The notes: generated by a model not told the origin, from the letters alone. DNA of 64,000 bases from CAZFGK01 sp964518635 (GCA_964518635.1 CAZFGK010000016.1:15288-79287), one strand, 5' to 3'; counted from the first letter of the stretch, positions 8,630-18,237 are shown. A program made the numbers and translations.

Positions 8630-9775
8630 ATGTCCTCAAACAACACTGCACTCTACACGCAATTCTCATCCGACGGGCTTGCTCGTCGTGGTCGTCTCAA
8701 CACCGATCACGGTACCGTCGAGACTCCGGCATTCATGCCCGTAGGGACATCAAGTGCGGTGAAAGCTCTTACGATGGAAGATATTGAGCATGCCGGTGCC
8801 GAGATGATTCTTGGTAATACCTATCATCTCTATCTGCGCCCTGGACATGAACTGATTCGTCGCCTGGGTGGGCTTGCGGCATTCAATGCCTGGAAGAAAC
8901 CGACTCTGACTGATTCTGGTGGCTTTCAGATTTTTTCACTCCGTGATCTTTCTGTACTCGATGACAACGGGGTCGAATTCAAGTCTCATCTGGATGGATC
9001 GAAACATCGCTTTACCCCTGAGAAAGTGATGGAGATTGAACAGGCAATCGGGGCAGATATTATCATGGTGCTCGATCAGTGTGCCCCCTATCCCTGTAGC
9101 CATGAAGAAGCGGCAACGGCAGTAACTCGCACCACAGCATGGGCAAAGCGAGCAAAAATCTATCTCGCGGAACATCCCGAAGATTCCAAGTGGCGACAAT
9201 TCCTCTTCGGCATCGTGCAGGGATCAGTGAATGCAGAGTTGCGTGTGCAATCGGCAAAAGAGCTAGTCGATCTGGATTTTCCCGGCTACGCAGTTGGTGG
9301 CTTATCGGTAGGCGAGCCGAAGCCACTCATGGAAGAGATGCTTGCGGCGACGATGCCACAGCTACCGACTGATCGTCCGCGTTATCTGATGGGGGTTGGA
9401 TATCCTGAGGATATTCTGATGGCGGTGTCGTATGGAATCGACATGTTCGATTGTGTCCTTCCGACCCGAAATGCCCGCACCGGCGCGGTCTTCACTTCCC
9501 GCGGGCCACTAGTCTATCGGAATGCCGAGTATGCCGATGATCCTCGTCCACTTGATGAAGCATGCAATTGCCCTTGTTGCAAACGGTATAGCCGGGCATA
9601 CCTGAGGCATCTGTACAATCAATCGGAAATTACTGCGATGGTCTTGTCGTCAGTTCACAATACTTTCTTTTTTCAGCATCTCATGCAGGGGATTCGCAAG
9701 GCAATCGAAGAGAAACGCTTCGATGCATTCAGAAAATCATTCTTGTCGGTCTATCAACAGGGGCAAATTCGATAG
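8630..9775 (+). CDS. tgt: Queuine tRNA-ribosyltransferase (tRNA-guanine transglycosylase)
   Basis: Tgt exchanges guanine-34 for a queuine precursor in the anticodon of GUN tRNAs. The 381-residue sequence contains TPAFMPVGTSSAVKALTMEDI, the substrate-pocket LTDSGGFQIFSL, the GGLSVGEPK loop and the nucleophile region GIDMFDCVLPTRNARTG. The zinc site is CNCPCCKRYSRAYLRHL followed by a later SSVHN. Length is normal. It ends three bases before the convergent minus-strand gene, with no visible terminator between them. Confidence 0.96.
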   Translation: MSSNNTALYTQFSSDGLARRGRLNTDHGTVETPAFMPVGTSSAVKALTMEDIEHAGAEMILGNTYHLYLRPGHELIRRLGGLAAFNAWKKPTLTDSGGFQIFSLRDLSVLDDNGVEFKSHLDGSKHRFTPEKVMEIEQAIGADIIMVLDQCAPYPCSHEEAATAVTRTTAWAKRAKIYLAEHPEDSKWRQFLFGIVQGSVNAELRVQSAKELVDLDFPGYAVGGLSVGEPKPLMEEMLAATMPQLPTDRPRYLMGVGYPEDILMAVSYGIDMFDCVLPTRNARTGAVFTSRGPLVYRNAEYADDPRPLDEACNCPCCKRYSRAYLRHLYNQSEITAMVLSSVHNTFFFQHLMQGIRKAIEEKRFDAFRKSFLSVYQQGQIR

Positions 9776-9778
9776 CAG

Positions 9779-10393
9779 TTACTTGATCTTGAACAGGTAG
9801 CCGAAGGTCAGCGAAATTGAGCTGGTCTTGATCTTCTCTTTTCCGATTGCATACTCTGTCCCCAGCCCGTTGCTTCGTTCAACCAGACTTGGGTAAGTCT
9901 CCGTAATCCGTACTTCTATCGAATATCTTCGCATATAGCGAGCACCAAAAAAAAGACGATAGCCGAAAGTCGGCTTGAAACTGAGCTGATCAATATCAGA
10001 CGTACGAGACAGTGAATCACGAGTCGATTGATTCGGAGTGAAGCTATTAAACGTGTAGAGCGGTCCTGCTCCGAAAAAGCCGGTCAGTTCTCGTGTCCCG
10101 CGGTAATACATGGCTTCCGCTGAGATCGTATAAGTTTGAAGCGGCCCCTGTGGATGGAGCGTACTCGAAATACTGCCGTCTTTGTACTCGGCACCAAACC
10201 GAATGATCAACGGATGAACGGTGAGCATCTCGTAACGAAGTGCCATCTCCGGCGCGGCTTTAAGAATTTCACTGGGGCTATGCAGACCGATGGAGAACTG
10301 CATATTTACGGCATTGGCAGTATCCTGCTCCAGCGGATTCAAAGGAGCAAGAGGGGCACACATCCAAAGTGAGAAGAGCGTAGTAAGTAGCAT
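9779..10393 (-). CDS. Outer-membrane beta-barrel protein, unknown family
   Basis: This minus-strand product is predicted to be an exported beta-barrel. I prefer ATG at 10393 (204 residues), which begins with a signal peptide MLLTTLFSLWMCAPLAPLNP; the frame is open back to 10483. The mature part has alternating strand patterns (YTISAEAMYYRGTRELTGFFGAGPLYTF, PTFGYRLFFGARYMRRYSIEVRIT) and ends SISLTFGYLFKIK. That ending is similar to the small OmpW/OprF-barrel-like proteins that report only as hypothetical. It converges on tgt. No closer assignment is possible from the sequence. Confidence 0.6.
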   Translation of the reverse strand: MLLTTLFSLWMCAPLAPLNPLEQDTANAVNMQFSIGLHSPSEILKAAPEMALRYEMLTVHPLIIRFGAEYKDGSISSTLHPQGPLQTYTISAEAMYYRGTRELTGFFGAGPLYTFNSFTPNQSTRDSLSRTSDIDQLSFKPTFGYRLFFGARYMRRYSIEVRITETYPSLVERSNGLGTEYAIGKEKIKTSSISLTFGYLFKIK

Positions 10394-10516
10394 GACCGAT
10401 TTGAAATATAACGAATATCCCCCCGCTTGCTGTTTACTTTCTTTTTGAAGCGAATCATGCGCTGAGAAAATCCGAAAGCTCAACTCTAGTTCATTTTCGC
10501 CGCTGATATTCGGGCG

Positions 10517-10545
10517 TTGACCCTCTATTTGAGTAGCTCTATATT
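10517..10545 (+). promoter_or_regulatory. Sigma70-type promoter of the aldehyde dehydrogenase-mdh operon
   Basis: A TTGACC -35 element at 10517-10522 is followed by a 17-base spacer and TATATT at 10540-10545. Initiation would fall near 10552, leaving a leader of about 90 bases before the GTG at 10645. The leader carries an inverted repeat (TGGCATC...GATGCCA, about 10599-10617). The elements are read directly; use in vivo is inferred. Confidence 0.55.
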
Positions 10546-10644
10546 CGGGGCTTCCCTTTACGGGCTGACGGCTTCAGGTTGTCGGTCTCTTCAAGTGGCA
10601 TCTGATGGGATGCCAGTAATGTGATACATAACAAGGAGTTAGCT

Positions 10645-12138
10645 GTGGCATCCGCGCCCATTCATAACAACTACATTAATGGCCAATGGGTCGCATCTAA
10701 AAATGGAGAGACCTTTGAAAATCGTAATCCTGCCGATCAACGCGACCTGATCGGGCTTTTTCAGAAGTCGACCCCTGATGATGTCCGCTCGGCAGTCGAT
10801 GCCGCGAATCAAGCCTACGAGAAATGGCGACTCGTCCCGGCTCCAAAACGTGGTGAGCTTTTGTATCGAGTCGCAGCCCGTCTGGCGAGTCAGAAGGAGT
10901 CACATCTGCGTGACATGACCCGCGAAATGGGGAAGGTCATGGCGGAAACTGGCGGGGATGTGCAGGAAGCGATCGACATGACCTACTACATGGCAGGGGA
11001 AGGACGTCGCTTGTATGGGATGACTTCGCCATCAGAACTGCCTAACAAGTTCAACATGACAGTTCGTCAGCCACTTGGTGTCTGCTCGATGATTACTCCG
11101 TGGAATTTCCCGATGGCGATTCCGGCATGGAAGATCATGCCGGCGCTTATTTGCGGCAATACAGTAGTTATTAAGCCCGCAACCGACACACCTCTTTCTG
11201 TGGTGAATCTGATGAAGGCATTTCATGATGAAGGGCTTCCGCCGGGAGTGGTGAATATGGTCACCGGAACGGGTAGTTCACTCGGTGATTCACTCATCAC
11301 CGATGATCGGATCAAAGTAGTCTCCTTTACTGGTTCGACAGAGATCGGCAGAAAAGTCTCGCAACTCTGCGCGCCGAAATTTAAGCATGCCTGCCTCGAA
11401 ATGGGGGGGAAGAACTTCCAGATTGTGATGGATGACGCCGAGATTGAGCTCGCCCTCGATGGCGTTCTCTGGGGTGCGTTCGGAACGACCGGGCAAAGGT
11501 GCACGGCGACCAGCCGACTCATTTTGCACGAAGCGATTGCAAAGAAATTTATCGAGCAGCTCGTCGAACGAGCGAAAGCAATTCGAGTCGGCAACGGTCT
11601 TGATCCGAAGATGCAGATGGGGCCGCATATCAGCAAGAGTCAGCAGGAATCAGTGCTGGCGTATGTCGAGATCGGAAAGAAAGATGGTGCCAAACTCGTC
11701 GCTGGTGGATCAAAGTTGACCGGTGGTGATTACGATCATGGATTTTTCTCCCAGCCGACGATCTTTGCCGATGTCGATCGCAGCATGCGAATCTGGAAGG
11801 AAGAGATCTTCGGGCCGATCCTGAGTGTGACCACCTGCAAGTCATTCGATGAAGCGATCATGCTTGGGAATGACACCGTCTATGGTCTGTCCGGTTCGAT
11901 CTATACACGTGATGTGAACAAAGCCTACGCCGCGATCCGTGATGTGCAGACGGGAATTTTCTATGTCAACGCACCGACTATCGGAGCCGAGACACACTTG
12001 CCGTTCGGCGGCGTAAAAGAGACCGGCAATGGGCACCGAGAGGCATCGGAAGCAGCGCTAGATGTCTACTCTGAATGGAAATCGGTCTATGTCGATTTCT
12101 CCGGCACCATGCAACGTGCACAGATCGACAATCAGTAA
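10645..12138 (+). CDS. NAD(P)-dependent aldehyde dehydrogenase
   Basis: This 497-residue oxidoreductase oxidises an aldehyde to its acid in the cytoplasm. I choose GTG 10645 because AAGGAG lies 7-8 bases upstream; the frame is open from 10621. Visible family features are PWNFPMAIPAWKIMPAL, the Rossmann contact SFTGSTEIGRKV, the general-base glutamate in LEMGGKN, the catalytic cysteine in TTGQRCTATSRL and the EEIFGPILSV region. Near the C-terminus NAPTIGAETHLPFGGVKETG resembles the semialdehyde-dehydrogenase branch of bacterial ALDHs. The exact substrate cannot be read off. It is the first gene of the operon leading to mdh; the carbamate kinase ATG is 8 bases after its stop. Confidence 0.9.
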   Translation: MASAPIHNNYINGQWVASKNGETFENRNPADQRDLIGLFQKSTPDDVRSAVDAANQAYEKWRLVPAPKRGELLYRVAARLASQKESHLRDMTREMGKVMAETGGDVQEAIDMTYYMAGEGRRLYGMTSPSELPNKFNMTVRQPLGVCSMITPWNFPMAIPAWKIMPALICGNTVVIKPATDTPLSVVNLMKAFHDEGLPPGVVNMVTGTGSSLGDSLITDDRIKVVSFTGSTEIGRKVSQLCAPKFKHACLEMGGKNFQIVMDDAEIELALDGVLWGAFGTTGQRCTATSRLILHEAIAKKFIEQLVERAKAIRVGNGLDPKMQMGPHISKSQQESVLAYVEIGKKDGAKLVAGGSKLTGGDYDHGFFSQPTIFADVDRSMRIWKEEIFGPILSVTTCKSFDEAIMLGNDTVYGLSGSIYTRDVNKAYAAIRDVQTGIFYVNAPTIGAETHLPFGGVKETGNGHREASEAALDVYSEWKSVYVDFSGTMQRAQIDNQ

Positions 12139-12146
12139 GTCATTTG

Positions 12147-13103
12147 ATGCCTACTGATCGTCATAAGCGAACCGCTGTCGTTGCCCTTGGAGGGAACGCG
12201 ATTACACAACCGGGTCAGGACGACACGATTGCGAATCAGTTTTCGAATACTCGTCTGGCCCTCGATGGAATAATCGATCTTTTGACACACGGCTATCGAG
12301 TCGTGATTACGCATGGGAACGGCCCCCAGGTGGGGAATGCACTCCTTCGCATCGAACTCTCTCGCGGGAAGGCTCCTGTTCTTCCGCTTGGTGTCTGCGT
12401 TGCAGACACTGAAGGGGGGATGGGGTATATGATCGCGCAGTCATTGCAAAACAGACTCAAGCAGGAGAATATCTCACTTGAAGTCGTGACCGTAATTACC
12501 CAGATGATTGTCGATGAGCACGACCCTGCGGTCGCAAATCCAGCGAAGTATGTGGGGCAGTTTTACACTGAGGCAGAAGCCAAAATGTATTCCGAGACTC
12601 GTGACTGGGTGATGAAGCAGGATGGAAATCGTGGCTGGCGTCGAGTCGTTCCCTCGCCAATCCCAACGAAAGTAGTCGAGGCACCAGTGATTCGTCAGTT
12701 GGTCGAGTCGGATGTGATTGTGATTGCAGCAGGTGGCGGTGGGATTCCGGTCTTCATTGATCATCGCGGTCTGTACGAAGGAATGGACGCAGTCATCGAT
12801 AAAGACATATCATCAGCGGTACTTGGCCGAGAGATCGGTGCAGAGATTCTCTGCATTCTCACTGGCGTCGAACGAGTCGCGATTAATTTCGGAAAACCAG
12901 ATCAAAAAGAATTGAACAAGGTTTCGGTGAGTGAACTTAAGAAATATGCCGCCGAAGGGCATTTTCCTGCCGGATCGATGGGGCCGAAAGTTGCTGCGGC
13001 AATCAAGTTCATTGAAAGCGGTGGAGAGATGGTCGCCATTACCTCGTTAAACAATGCGCGGCGAGCACTGGCAGGAGAAGGAGGGACGATCGTCGTCCCG
13101 TGA
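12147..13103 (+). CDS. arcC: Carbamate kinase
   Basis: Carbamate kinase makes ATP from carbamoyl phosphate and ADP, usually the last step of arginine, agmatine or allantoin breakdown. The 318-residue product from ATG 12147 has AVVALGGNAI at the start, then THGNGPQVGNALLR, VVTQM-type strands, VIAAGGGGIPVF and DKDISSAVLGREIGAE. It ends SMGPKVAAAIKFIESGG...ALAGEGGTIV, all typical of ArcC. No arginine deiminase or ornithine transcarbamylase gene is nearby, so the source of carbamoyl phosphate is not evident. Its TGA overlaps the GTGATG start of cca. Confidence 0.93.
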   Translation: MPTDRHKRTAVVALGGNAITQPGQDDTIANQFSNTRLALDGIIDLLTHGYRVVITHGNGPQVGNALLRIELSRGKAPVLPLGVCVADTEGGMGYMIAQSLQNRLKQENISLEVVTVITQMIVDEHDPAVANPAKYVGQFYTEAEAKMYSETRDWVMKQDGNRGWRRVVPSPIPTKVVEAPVIRQLVESDVIVIAAGGGGIPVFIDHRGLYEGMDAVIDKDISSAVLGREIGAEILCILTGVERVAINFGKPDQKELNKVSVSELKKYAAEGHFPAGSMGPKVAAAIKFIESGGEMVAITSLNNARRALAGEGGTIVVP

Positions 13104-14521
13104 TGTCACTCCCTATGTGCCACCTTTCAGCTTCAGCTCTGGATGCACTTCTCAAACGTGGCAAAGTCTACGAGGTTGGGGGAGCAGTGCGTGATCGTCT
13201 CATGACCGGACGTTCGCCGCAGAAAGACCGTGACTATCTGGTCACTGGTATACCGTACGAAGAATTAACCGGTATTCTCAAACGTCATGGGCGAGTCGAC
13301 CTGGTTGGCAAGAGTTTCGGTGTGATCAAGTTCACGCAGCAGACTCACACCTTTGATATCACGCTTCCGCGTCGAGAATTTTCTACCGGTGTCGGACATG
13401 CTGATTTTGAGGTCGATTTCGATCCGGCACTTCCGGTGGAGGTCGATCTATCCCGTCGGGATTTCACTATCAATGCGATGGCAGTTGATGTGGAGAGTGA
13501 GACCGTCATCGATCCACTTGGTGGCATAAAAGACATAGAGCGACGTCTTCTGCGAATGACCTCTCTTCGCTCCTTCGAAGAGGATCCGCTGCGAATGCTC
13601 CGTGCGATGCAGTTTGCCGCACGCTTCAATTTCGAAATCGAAGCAGAGACGCTCGCTTCTCTGAAAGAGCATGCTCAACTGATTAGTTCAGTCTCAGCCG
13701 AGAGAATTCAAGAAGAGATGAACAAGCTGCTTGAGCACAGCGATAGACCGTCGCACGGATTTCGTCTGATGCAACAGACGGGATTACTCGATCATCTCTT
13801 TCCGGAACTTGCATTGTGTGTTGGTGTGACTCAACCGGGGCCGTATCACACTCACGATGTCTTCGAGCACATTCTGCACACTCTTGATGCCGCTCCCAAG
13901 AATTTACGTATTCGTCTTGCCGCACTCTTTCATGACATCACCAAGCCGCAGCATCGGCGATTGGTCGATGATGGCGCGACTTTCTACAGTCATGAAATCA
14001 GCGGTGCACGAATTGCCAAGCGGGTGATGTCTCGCTGGCGATACAGCCGGAAACTGACCGAAGAGGTCGCCACCCTTGTTGAACGTCACATGTACACCCA
14101 TGATGTCACTGACAAAGGACTGCGGCGATTGATTCGACGGGTCGGGCTTGATCTGATCTTTGATCTTCTAGAGCTGCGACGAGCGGATATCGTTGGTCAG
14201 GGAAAAGGGGGACTAGGGCGGGATGTTGACGAGTTCGAACGCCGTATTCGGGAGGAACTCGACCGGAAACCCCCGTTCGGAATTTCTGATTTAGCCCTCT
14301 CGGGGCTGGATGTCATGAGACTTCGGGATATTCCCCCCGGGCCACTTGTGGGCTACATTCTGAATGCATTGCTTGAGGCAGTGCTGGATGACCCGTCGCA
14401 GAACAGCGTTGAGGGTCTCACTCCACTGGTGATGGCTTACGATCTGAACAACCCACGGGTTGTTCGTAGCGATACTGAACTTGAAATGGATGATGAAAGC
14501 CAGAAGGAAACTGATCTATGA
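13100..14521 (+). CDS. cca: CCA tRNA nucleotidyltransferase / poly(A) polymerase family with HD domain
   Basis: This 473-residue class II nucleotidyltransferase adds or repairs the 3' CCA of tRNA. The head domain shows VYEVGGAVRDRLMT, the catalytic pair in DRDYLV and the RRDFTINAMAVD motif. DPLRMLRAMQFAARFNFEIE then gives the neck. A C-terminal HD domain is visible as TLDAAPKNLRIRLAALFHDITKP with later EISGARIAKRVMSRWRYS. CCA-adding and poly(A)-adding activities cannot be separated by eye. GTG 13100 or ATG 13103 may be used; either overlaps the arcC stop, and the 3' end overlaps sucC in ATGA, suggesting translational coupling. Confidence 0.9.
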   Translation: MMSLPMCHLSASALDALLKRGKVYEVGGAVRDRLMTGRSPQKDRDYLVTGIPYEELTGILKRHGRVDLVGKSFGVIKFTQQTHTFDITLPRREFSTGVGHADFEVDFDPALPVEVDLSRRDFTINAMAVDVESETVIDPLGGIKDIERRLLRMTSLRSFEEDPLRMLRAMQFAARFNFEIEAETLASLKEHAQLISSVSAERIQEEMNKLLEHSDRPSHGFRLMQQTGLLDHLFPELALCVGVTQPGPYHTHDVFEHILHTLDAAPKNLRIRLAALFHDITKPQHRRLVDDGATFYSHEISGARIAKRVMSRWRYSRKLTEEVATLVERHMYTHDVTDKGLRRLIRRVGLDLIFDLLELRRADIVGQGKGGLGRDVDEFERRIREELDRKPPFGISDLALSGLDVMRLRDIPPGPLVGYILNALLEAVLDDPSQNSVEGLTPLVMAYDLNNPRVVRSDTELEMDDESQKETDL

Positions 14522-15660
14522 ACGTACATGAGTATCAGGCCAAGGAGCTGTTTGCTCAGGCCGGTATTCCGATCCCCGCCGGTGAAATCGCGACCACGCC
14601 GCAACAGGCGCGCGAAATCGCCGTCGGCTACCACAAAGCAGTGATGGTCAAAGCCCAGGTGCATACCGGCGGACGAGGGAAGGCCGGTGGGGTCAAATAT
14701 GCCGAAAATCCGGAATCGGCTCGGGTCCTTGCGCAGTCTATTCTCGGCATGGATATCAACGGACACAAAGTCCGTAAAGTGCTGGTGACGGTTGCAGAAG
14801 AGATTCTCTCCGAAGCGTATGTCGGGATCATTCTGGATCGCGCATCCAAGCGACCGGTGATCATGGTCTCCGCGGCCGGTGGGATTGACATTGAAGAGGT
14901 TGCTAAGAAGACACCGGAGAAAATTTTCAAGTATGCGGTTGATCCGCAGCAGGGACTTCGTGTCTATCAGGCACGTCAACTTGCTGCGAAATTGTTCAAG
15001 GACACCGGTCAGATGAATCAGGCGACCGACATGATCATGAAGCTCTATCGTGTCTTCTGGGAATGTGATGCCTCTCTCGCTGAAATCAATCCTCTGGTCT
15101 CAACACCGGGTGGAAAGCTTGTCGCTCTTGATGCAAAACTCTCGGTCGATGACAACGCACTCTATCGTCAGCCAAAAATCTCAGCCATGCGTGATATCGA
15201 CGCAGAAGATCCGTCGGAAGTGAAAGCACGCGAAGCCGATCTATCCTTCGTCAAGCTCGATGGAAACATCGGGTGCATGGTCAACGGCGCGGGTCTTGCG
15301 ATGACGACGATGGACCTGGTCAAACGATACGGTGCAGAGCCAGCGAATTTTCTGGATATCGGCGGATCATCTAATCCGAAGAAGGTTGTCGCGGCGATGC
15401 AGATCATTCTTGCCGATCCAAAAGTCCGAGCGATTCTGATCAATATCTTCGGCGGCATTACGCGCTGTGATGATGTCGCTCGCGGACTCGTGCAAGCGTT
15501 CGATGAACTCCGTCCGCAGCTTCCCATCGTAGTCCGTCTCGCAGGTACGAACGAGCAGGAAGCAAAGCGTATCCTCGCCACGGTAAAACTTCACACCGCC
15601 GACACCCTCGATGAAGGTGTGAAGCGGGCAATCGAACTCGCCGGGCTGACGGTTTCGTAA
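14518..15660 (+). CDS. sucC: Succinate-CoA ligase (ADP-forming), beta subunit
   Basis: SucC pairs with SucD to interconvert succinyl-CoA and succinate with nucleotide-triphosphate formation in the TCA cycle. The 380-residue protein begins MNVHEYQAKELFAQAGIPIPAG. It carries the ATP-grasp elements VKAQVHTGGRGKAGGVKYA and CDASLAEINPLV, and the C-terminal ligase part GCMVNGAGLAMTTMDLVKRYG, NFLDIGGSS and ILINIFGGITRCDDVA. Length is normal. It overlaps cca by four bases and precedes sucD by 19 bases. Confidence 0.97.
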   Translation: MNVHEYQAKELFAQAGIPIPAGEIATTPQQAREIAVGYHKAVMVKAQVHTGGRGKAGGVKYAENPESARVLAQSILGMDINGHKVRKVLVTVAEEILSEAYVGIILDRASKRPVIMVSAAGGIDIEEVAKKTPEKIFKYAVDPQQGLRVYQARQLAAKLFKDTGQMNQATDMIMKLYRVFWECDASLAEINPLVSTPGGKLVALDAKLSVDDNALYRQPKISAMRDIDAEDPSEVKAREADLSFVKLDGNIGCMVNGAGLAMTTMDLVKRYGAEPANFLDIGGSSNPKKVVAAMQIILADPKVRAILINIFGGITRCDDVARGLVQAFDELRPQLPIVVRLAGTNEQEAKRILATVKLHTADTLDEGVKRAIELAGLTVS

Positions 15661-15679
15661 CAAGAAGAGAGAAAGAAAT

Positions 15680-16735
15680 ATGGCAATTTTCATAGATAAT
15701 AAGACACGAGTAATCGTGCAGGGAATTACCGGTCGTGACGGTAGTTTCCACGCTCAGCAAATGAAAGAGTACGGCACTCTGGTCGTCGGCGGTGTGACTC
15801 CCGGCAAAGGGGGAACGAGTATTGCCGGCATTCCAGTCTTCAACTCCATGGAAGAGGCGGTCGCCAAGACGAATGCAAATTGTTCGGTGATCTATGTACC
15901 ACCTCCGTACGCAGCGGATGCGATCTACGAAGCCGCCGATGCCGGAATCAAACTGATTGTATGCATCACAGAGGGGATTCCGGCGAATGACATGATGAAA
16001 GCCGTTCCGTATGTGAAAGATAAAGGGGGGCGTCTGATCGGTCCGAATTGTCCGGGACTCATTTCGCCGGGGCTTTCAAAAGTCGGCATCATGCCCGGCA
16101 ATATTGTGCTGAAAGGAAATGTCGGCGTGGTTTCACGCTCTGGCACCCTCACCTATGAAGCAATCTGGGCACTGACATCTGTGGGCATGGGGCAGTCATC
16201 TTGTGTCGGCATCGGTGGTGATCCGGTAAATGGAACGGGATTCATTGATTGCCTTGAAGCATTCGAAAAAGATCCGGCGACGAAAGCAATTGTGATGATC
16301 GGTGAAATCGGTGGCTCGGACGAAGAGGCCGCCGCTGCATTCATCAAGAAGCATGTCAAGAAACCGGTCGTGTCATTTATCGCCGGTCAGACTGCTCCTC
16401 CGGGACGACGCATGGGGCACGCCGGTGCGATTATCTCCGGCGGGAGTGGTTCTGCTGCTGACAAGATCAAAGCCCTCAATGATGCAGGCGTACCTGTTGC
16501 GGGATCGCCGACCGAATTGCCTGCGCTTCTGAAAGAACGGATGAGTGGCAAGAAAATCGGCGTGGTGGTTGCACCAGTCGAGAAAATCGCTGTCGCGAAG
16601 ACAAAACCAGGGAGTTTCCGAATGGGGATGTCATCCTCTTCGCCGAAGTCATCCGGCGCTGGGAAGAAAAGCATGGCGAAGCCGGTGAAAAAAGCAGCCA
16701 CCAAGAAAACAGTCACGAAAAAGAAAAAGAAATAA
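15680..16735 (+). CDS. sucD: Succinate-CoA ligase, alpha subunit, with lysine-rich C-terminal tail
   Basis: The first roughly 290 residues are a normal SucD: VIVQGITGRDGSFHAQQMKEYG (CoA-binding Rossmann fold), GPNCPGLISPG, SRSGTLTYEAIWAL, IGEIGGSDEEAAAAF and the phosphohistidine region GHAGAIISGGSGSA. The protein then continues for about 60 residues beyond the usual end. The final stretch is almost wholly lysine, alanine and threonine (KKAATKKTVTKKKKK). The extension keeps the frame and the codon style of the gene, so it is not an obvious frameshift. Its role is unknown; binding to RNA, DNA or membrane would be speculation. Confidence 0.95.
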   Translation: MAIFIDNKTRVIVQGITGRDGSFHAQQMKEYGTLVVGGVTPGKGGTSIAGIPVFNSMEEAVAKTNANCSVIYVPPPYAADAIYEAADAGIKLIVCITEGIPANDMMKAVPYVKDKGGRLIGPNCPGLISPGLSKVGIMPGNIVLKGNVGVVSRSGTLTYEAIWALTSVGMGQSSCVGIGGDPVNGTGFIDCLEAFEKDPATKAIVMIGEIGGSDEEAAAAFIKKHVKKPVVSFIAGQTAPPGRRMGHAGAIISGGSGSAADKIKALNDAGVPVAGSPTELPALLKERMSGKKIGVVVAPVEKIAVAKTKPGSFRMGMSSSSPKSSGAGKKSMAKPVKKAATKKTVTKKKKK

Positions 16736-16792
16736 CACCCTGACGAGTCCGCGGAGATCGCGGAGATACAGAAAGATAGAGAAGAAGATAGA

Positions 16793-17203
16793 ATGAGCAG
16801 ATCCCTACTCATGGTAAAGCCGGATGCAACCGGCAGAAATCTGGTTGGTCATGTGATCAACCGTCTCGAACGTGCACGTTTCAGCATTAAGGCAATGCGC
16901 ATGCTCACCCTCACCGAAGCACAGGCGCGGCAGTTTTACGCCGTGCATGCGGACAAGCCATTTATCAATGGGCTGGTCGCATTCATGACCTCCGGTCCTG
17001 TTGTTCCGATGGTGCTGGAAAAAGAGAACGCGGTCGAAGATACCCGCGCACTGATCGGCGCGACCAACCCATCGAAAGCCGCGTGCGGTACACTGCGATG
17101 GGAAATCGGACTGGATGTAGAAAAGAACTCGGTACATGCCTCTGATTCGGATGAAAATGCGGCGAATGAAATCGCCTTTTTCTTTCCTGAACTCAAGAAG
17201 TAG
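16793..17203 (+). CDS. ndk: Nucleoside diphosphate kinase
   Basis: Ndk passes the gamma phosphate of ATP to other nucleoside diphosphates through a phosphohistidine. The 136-residue sequence starts RSLLMVKPDATGRNLVGHVINRLE. It contains FINGLVAFMTSGPVVPMVLEKENAV, the IGATNPSKAACGTLRWEIG segment and the active-site histidine H115 in NSVHASDS. Placement next to sucCD makes sense, since the kinase equilibrates the nucleotide made by succinyl-CoA synthetase. ATG 16793 is preceded by a purine-rich GAAGAAGA tract. Confidence 0.95.
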   Translation: MSRSLLMVKPDATGRNLVGHVINRLERARFSIKAMRMLTLTEAQARQFYAVHADKPFINGLVAFMTSGPVVPMVLEKENAVEDTRALIGATNPSKAACGTLRWEIGLDVEKNSVHASDSDENAANEIAFFFPELKK

Positions 17204-17240
17204 TACCGCTCACTGATAGTTGTAACAGAAGAAGAGATGT

Positions 17241-18167
17241 ATGCAAAAGAAAATTGCGGTTATCGGGGCAGGAAACGTCGGAGCATCATGTGCGATGTAT
17301 ATCGCAGAAGCGAATATCGCCGATGTCGTCATGCTGGATATCAACGAGGGTGTCGCCAAAGGGAAGGCCCTTGATCTGACTGAAGCCGGTCCGGTGCGTG
17401 GCTATAACGCCATGATCACCGGAACGAGCGACTACAAAGACCTCGCTGGTTCGGATATCGTTATTGTCACCGCTGGATTGCCGCGCAAACCGGGAATGAC
17501 TCGTGAAGACCTGCTCAAAATGAATGCCGATATCGTCGGCAGCGTTGCGCAGAATATCAAGACCCACGCGCCAAAGTCGATTGTGATCGTGGTTTCGAAT
17601 CCACTCGATCTGATGACCTACCATATGTTCAAAGTGACCGGCTTTCCGGCGAATCGTGTGGTCGGTCAGGCCGGTGTGCTCGATTCTATTCGCTTTCGTT
17701 CATTCGTGGCGATGGAATTGGGAGTTGCCATGACTGACACGCAGGCCCTTGTCATGGGCGGGCACGGCGACACTATGGTTCCGCTTCCGCGCTACAGCAC
17801 CGTCGCTGGTGTGCCGATCACTGAGTTGATTTCTCCCGAACGGATCAAGGCAATTTGTGATCGCGCCGTCGATGGTGGTGGCGAGATTGTACGTCTGCTG
17901 CAAACGGGCTCGGCATTTTATGCTCCTGCGGCGGCGTCGGTGGATATGTGCAAAGCGATTTTCAGCGATGAAAAACGTGTGTTGTGCGCCTCTGCACTGA
18001 TGAACGGAAACTTTGGACTGAACGACCTGTACATTGGTGTGCCGGTGGTGCTGGGTGCGAATGGGATCGAAAAGATTCTCGACATCAAGCTCTCGGCTGG
18101 CGAATCCGCTGCGCTGAAGAAATCAGCGGACACGTACAAAGAGCAGCTCAAGTTTCTGGGGTATTAA
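17241..18167 (+). CDS. mdh: Malate dehydrogenase (LDH-like type)
   Basis: Mdh oxidises malate to oxaloacetate with NAD in the TCA cycle. The 308-residue protein has the N-terminal dinucleotide fold KIAVIGAGNVGASCAMYIAE, the NAD-selecting acidic residue in VMLDINEG and the substrate-binding arginines in TAGLPRKPGMTREDLL. VVSNPLDLMTY and the catalytic histidine in MGGHGDTMVPLPRY follow. It belongs to the MDH group related to lactate dehydrogenases. It is the last gene of the 10645-18167 operon; a strong terminator hairpin lies at 18289. Confidence 0.96.
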   Translation: MQKKIAVIGAGNVGASCAMYIAEANIADVVMLDINEGVAKGKALDLTEAGPVRGYNAMITGTSDYKDLAGSDIVIVTAGLPRKPGMTREDLLKMNADIVGSVAQNIKTHAPKSIVIVVSNPLDLMTYHMFKVTGFPANRVVGQAGVLDSIRFRSFVAMELGVAMTDTQALVMGGHGDTMVPLPRYSTVAGVPITELISPERIKAICDRAVDGGGEIVRLLQTGSAFYAPAAASVDMCKAIFSDEKRVLCASALMNGNFGLNDLYIGVPVVLGANGIEKILDIKLSAGESAALKKSADTYKEQLKFLGY

Positions 18168-18237
18168 TTTCGTAACGAAGAAGGGCAGTCGAGGGCGCCT
18201 GCCGCTCACAGGCTGACTAGGTGGTGTTGCTCTTTGT

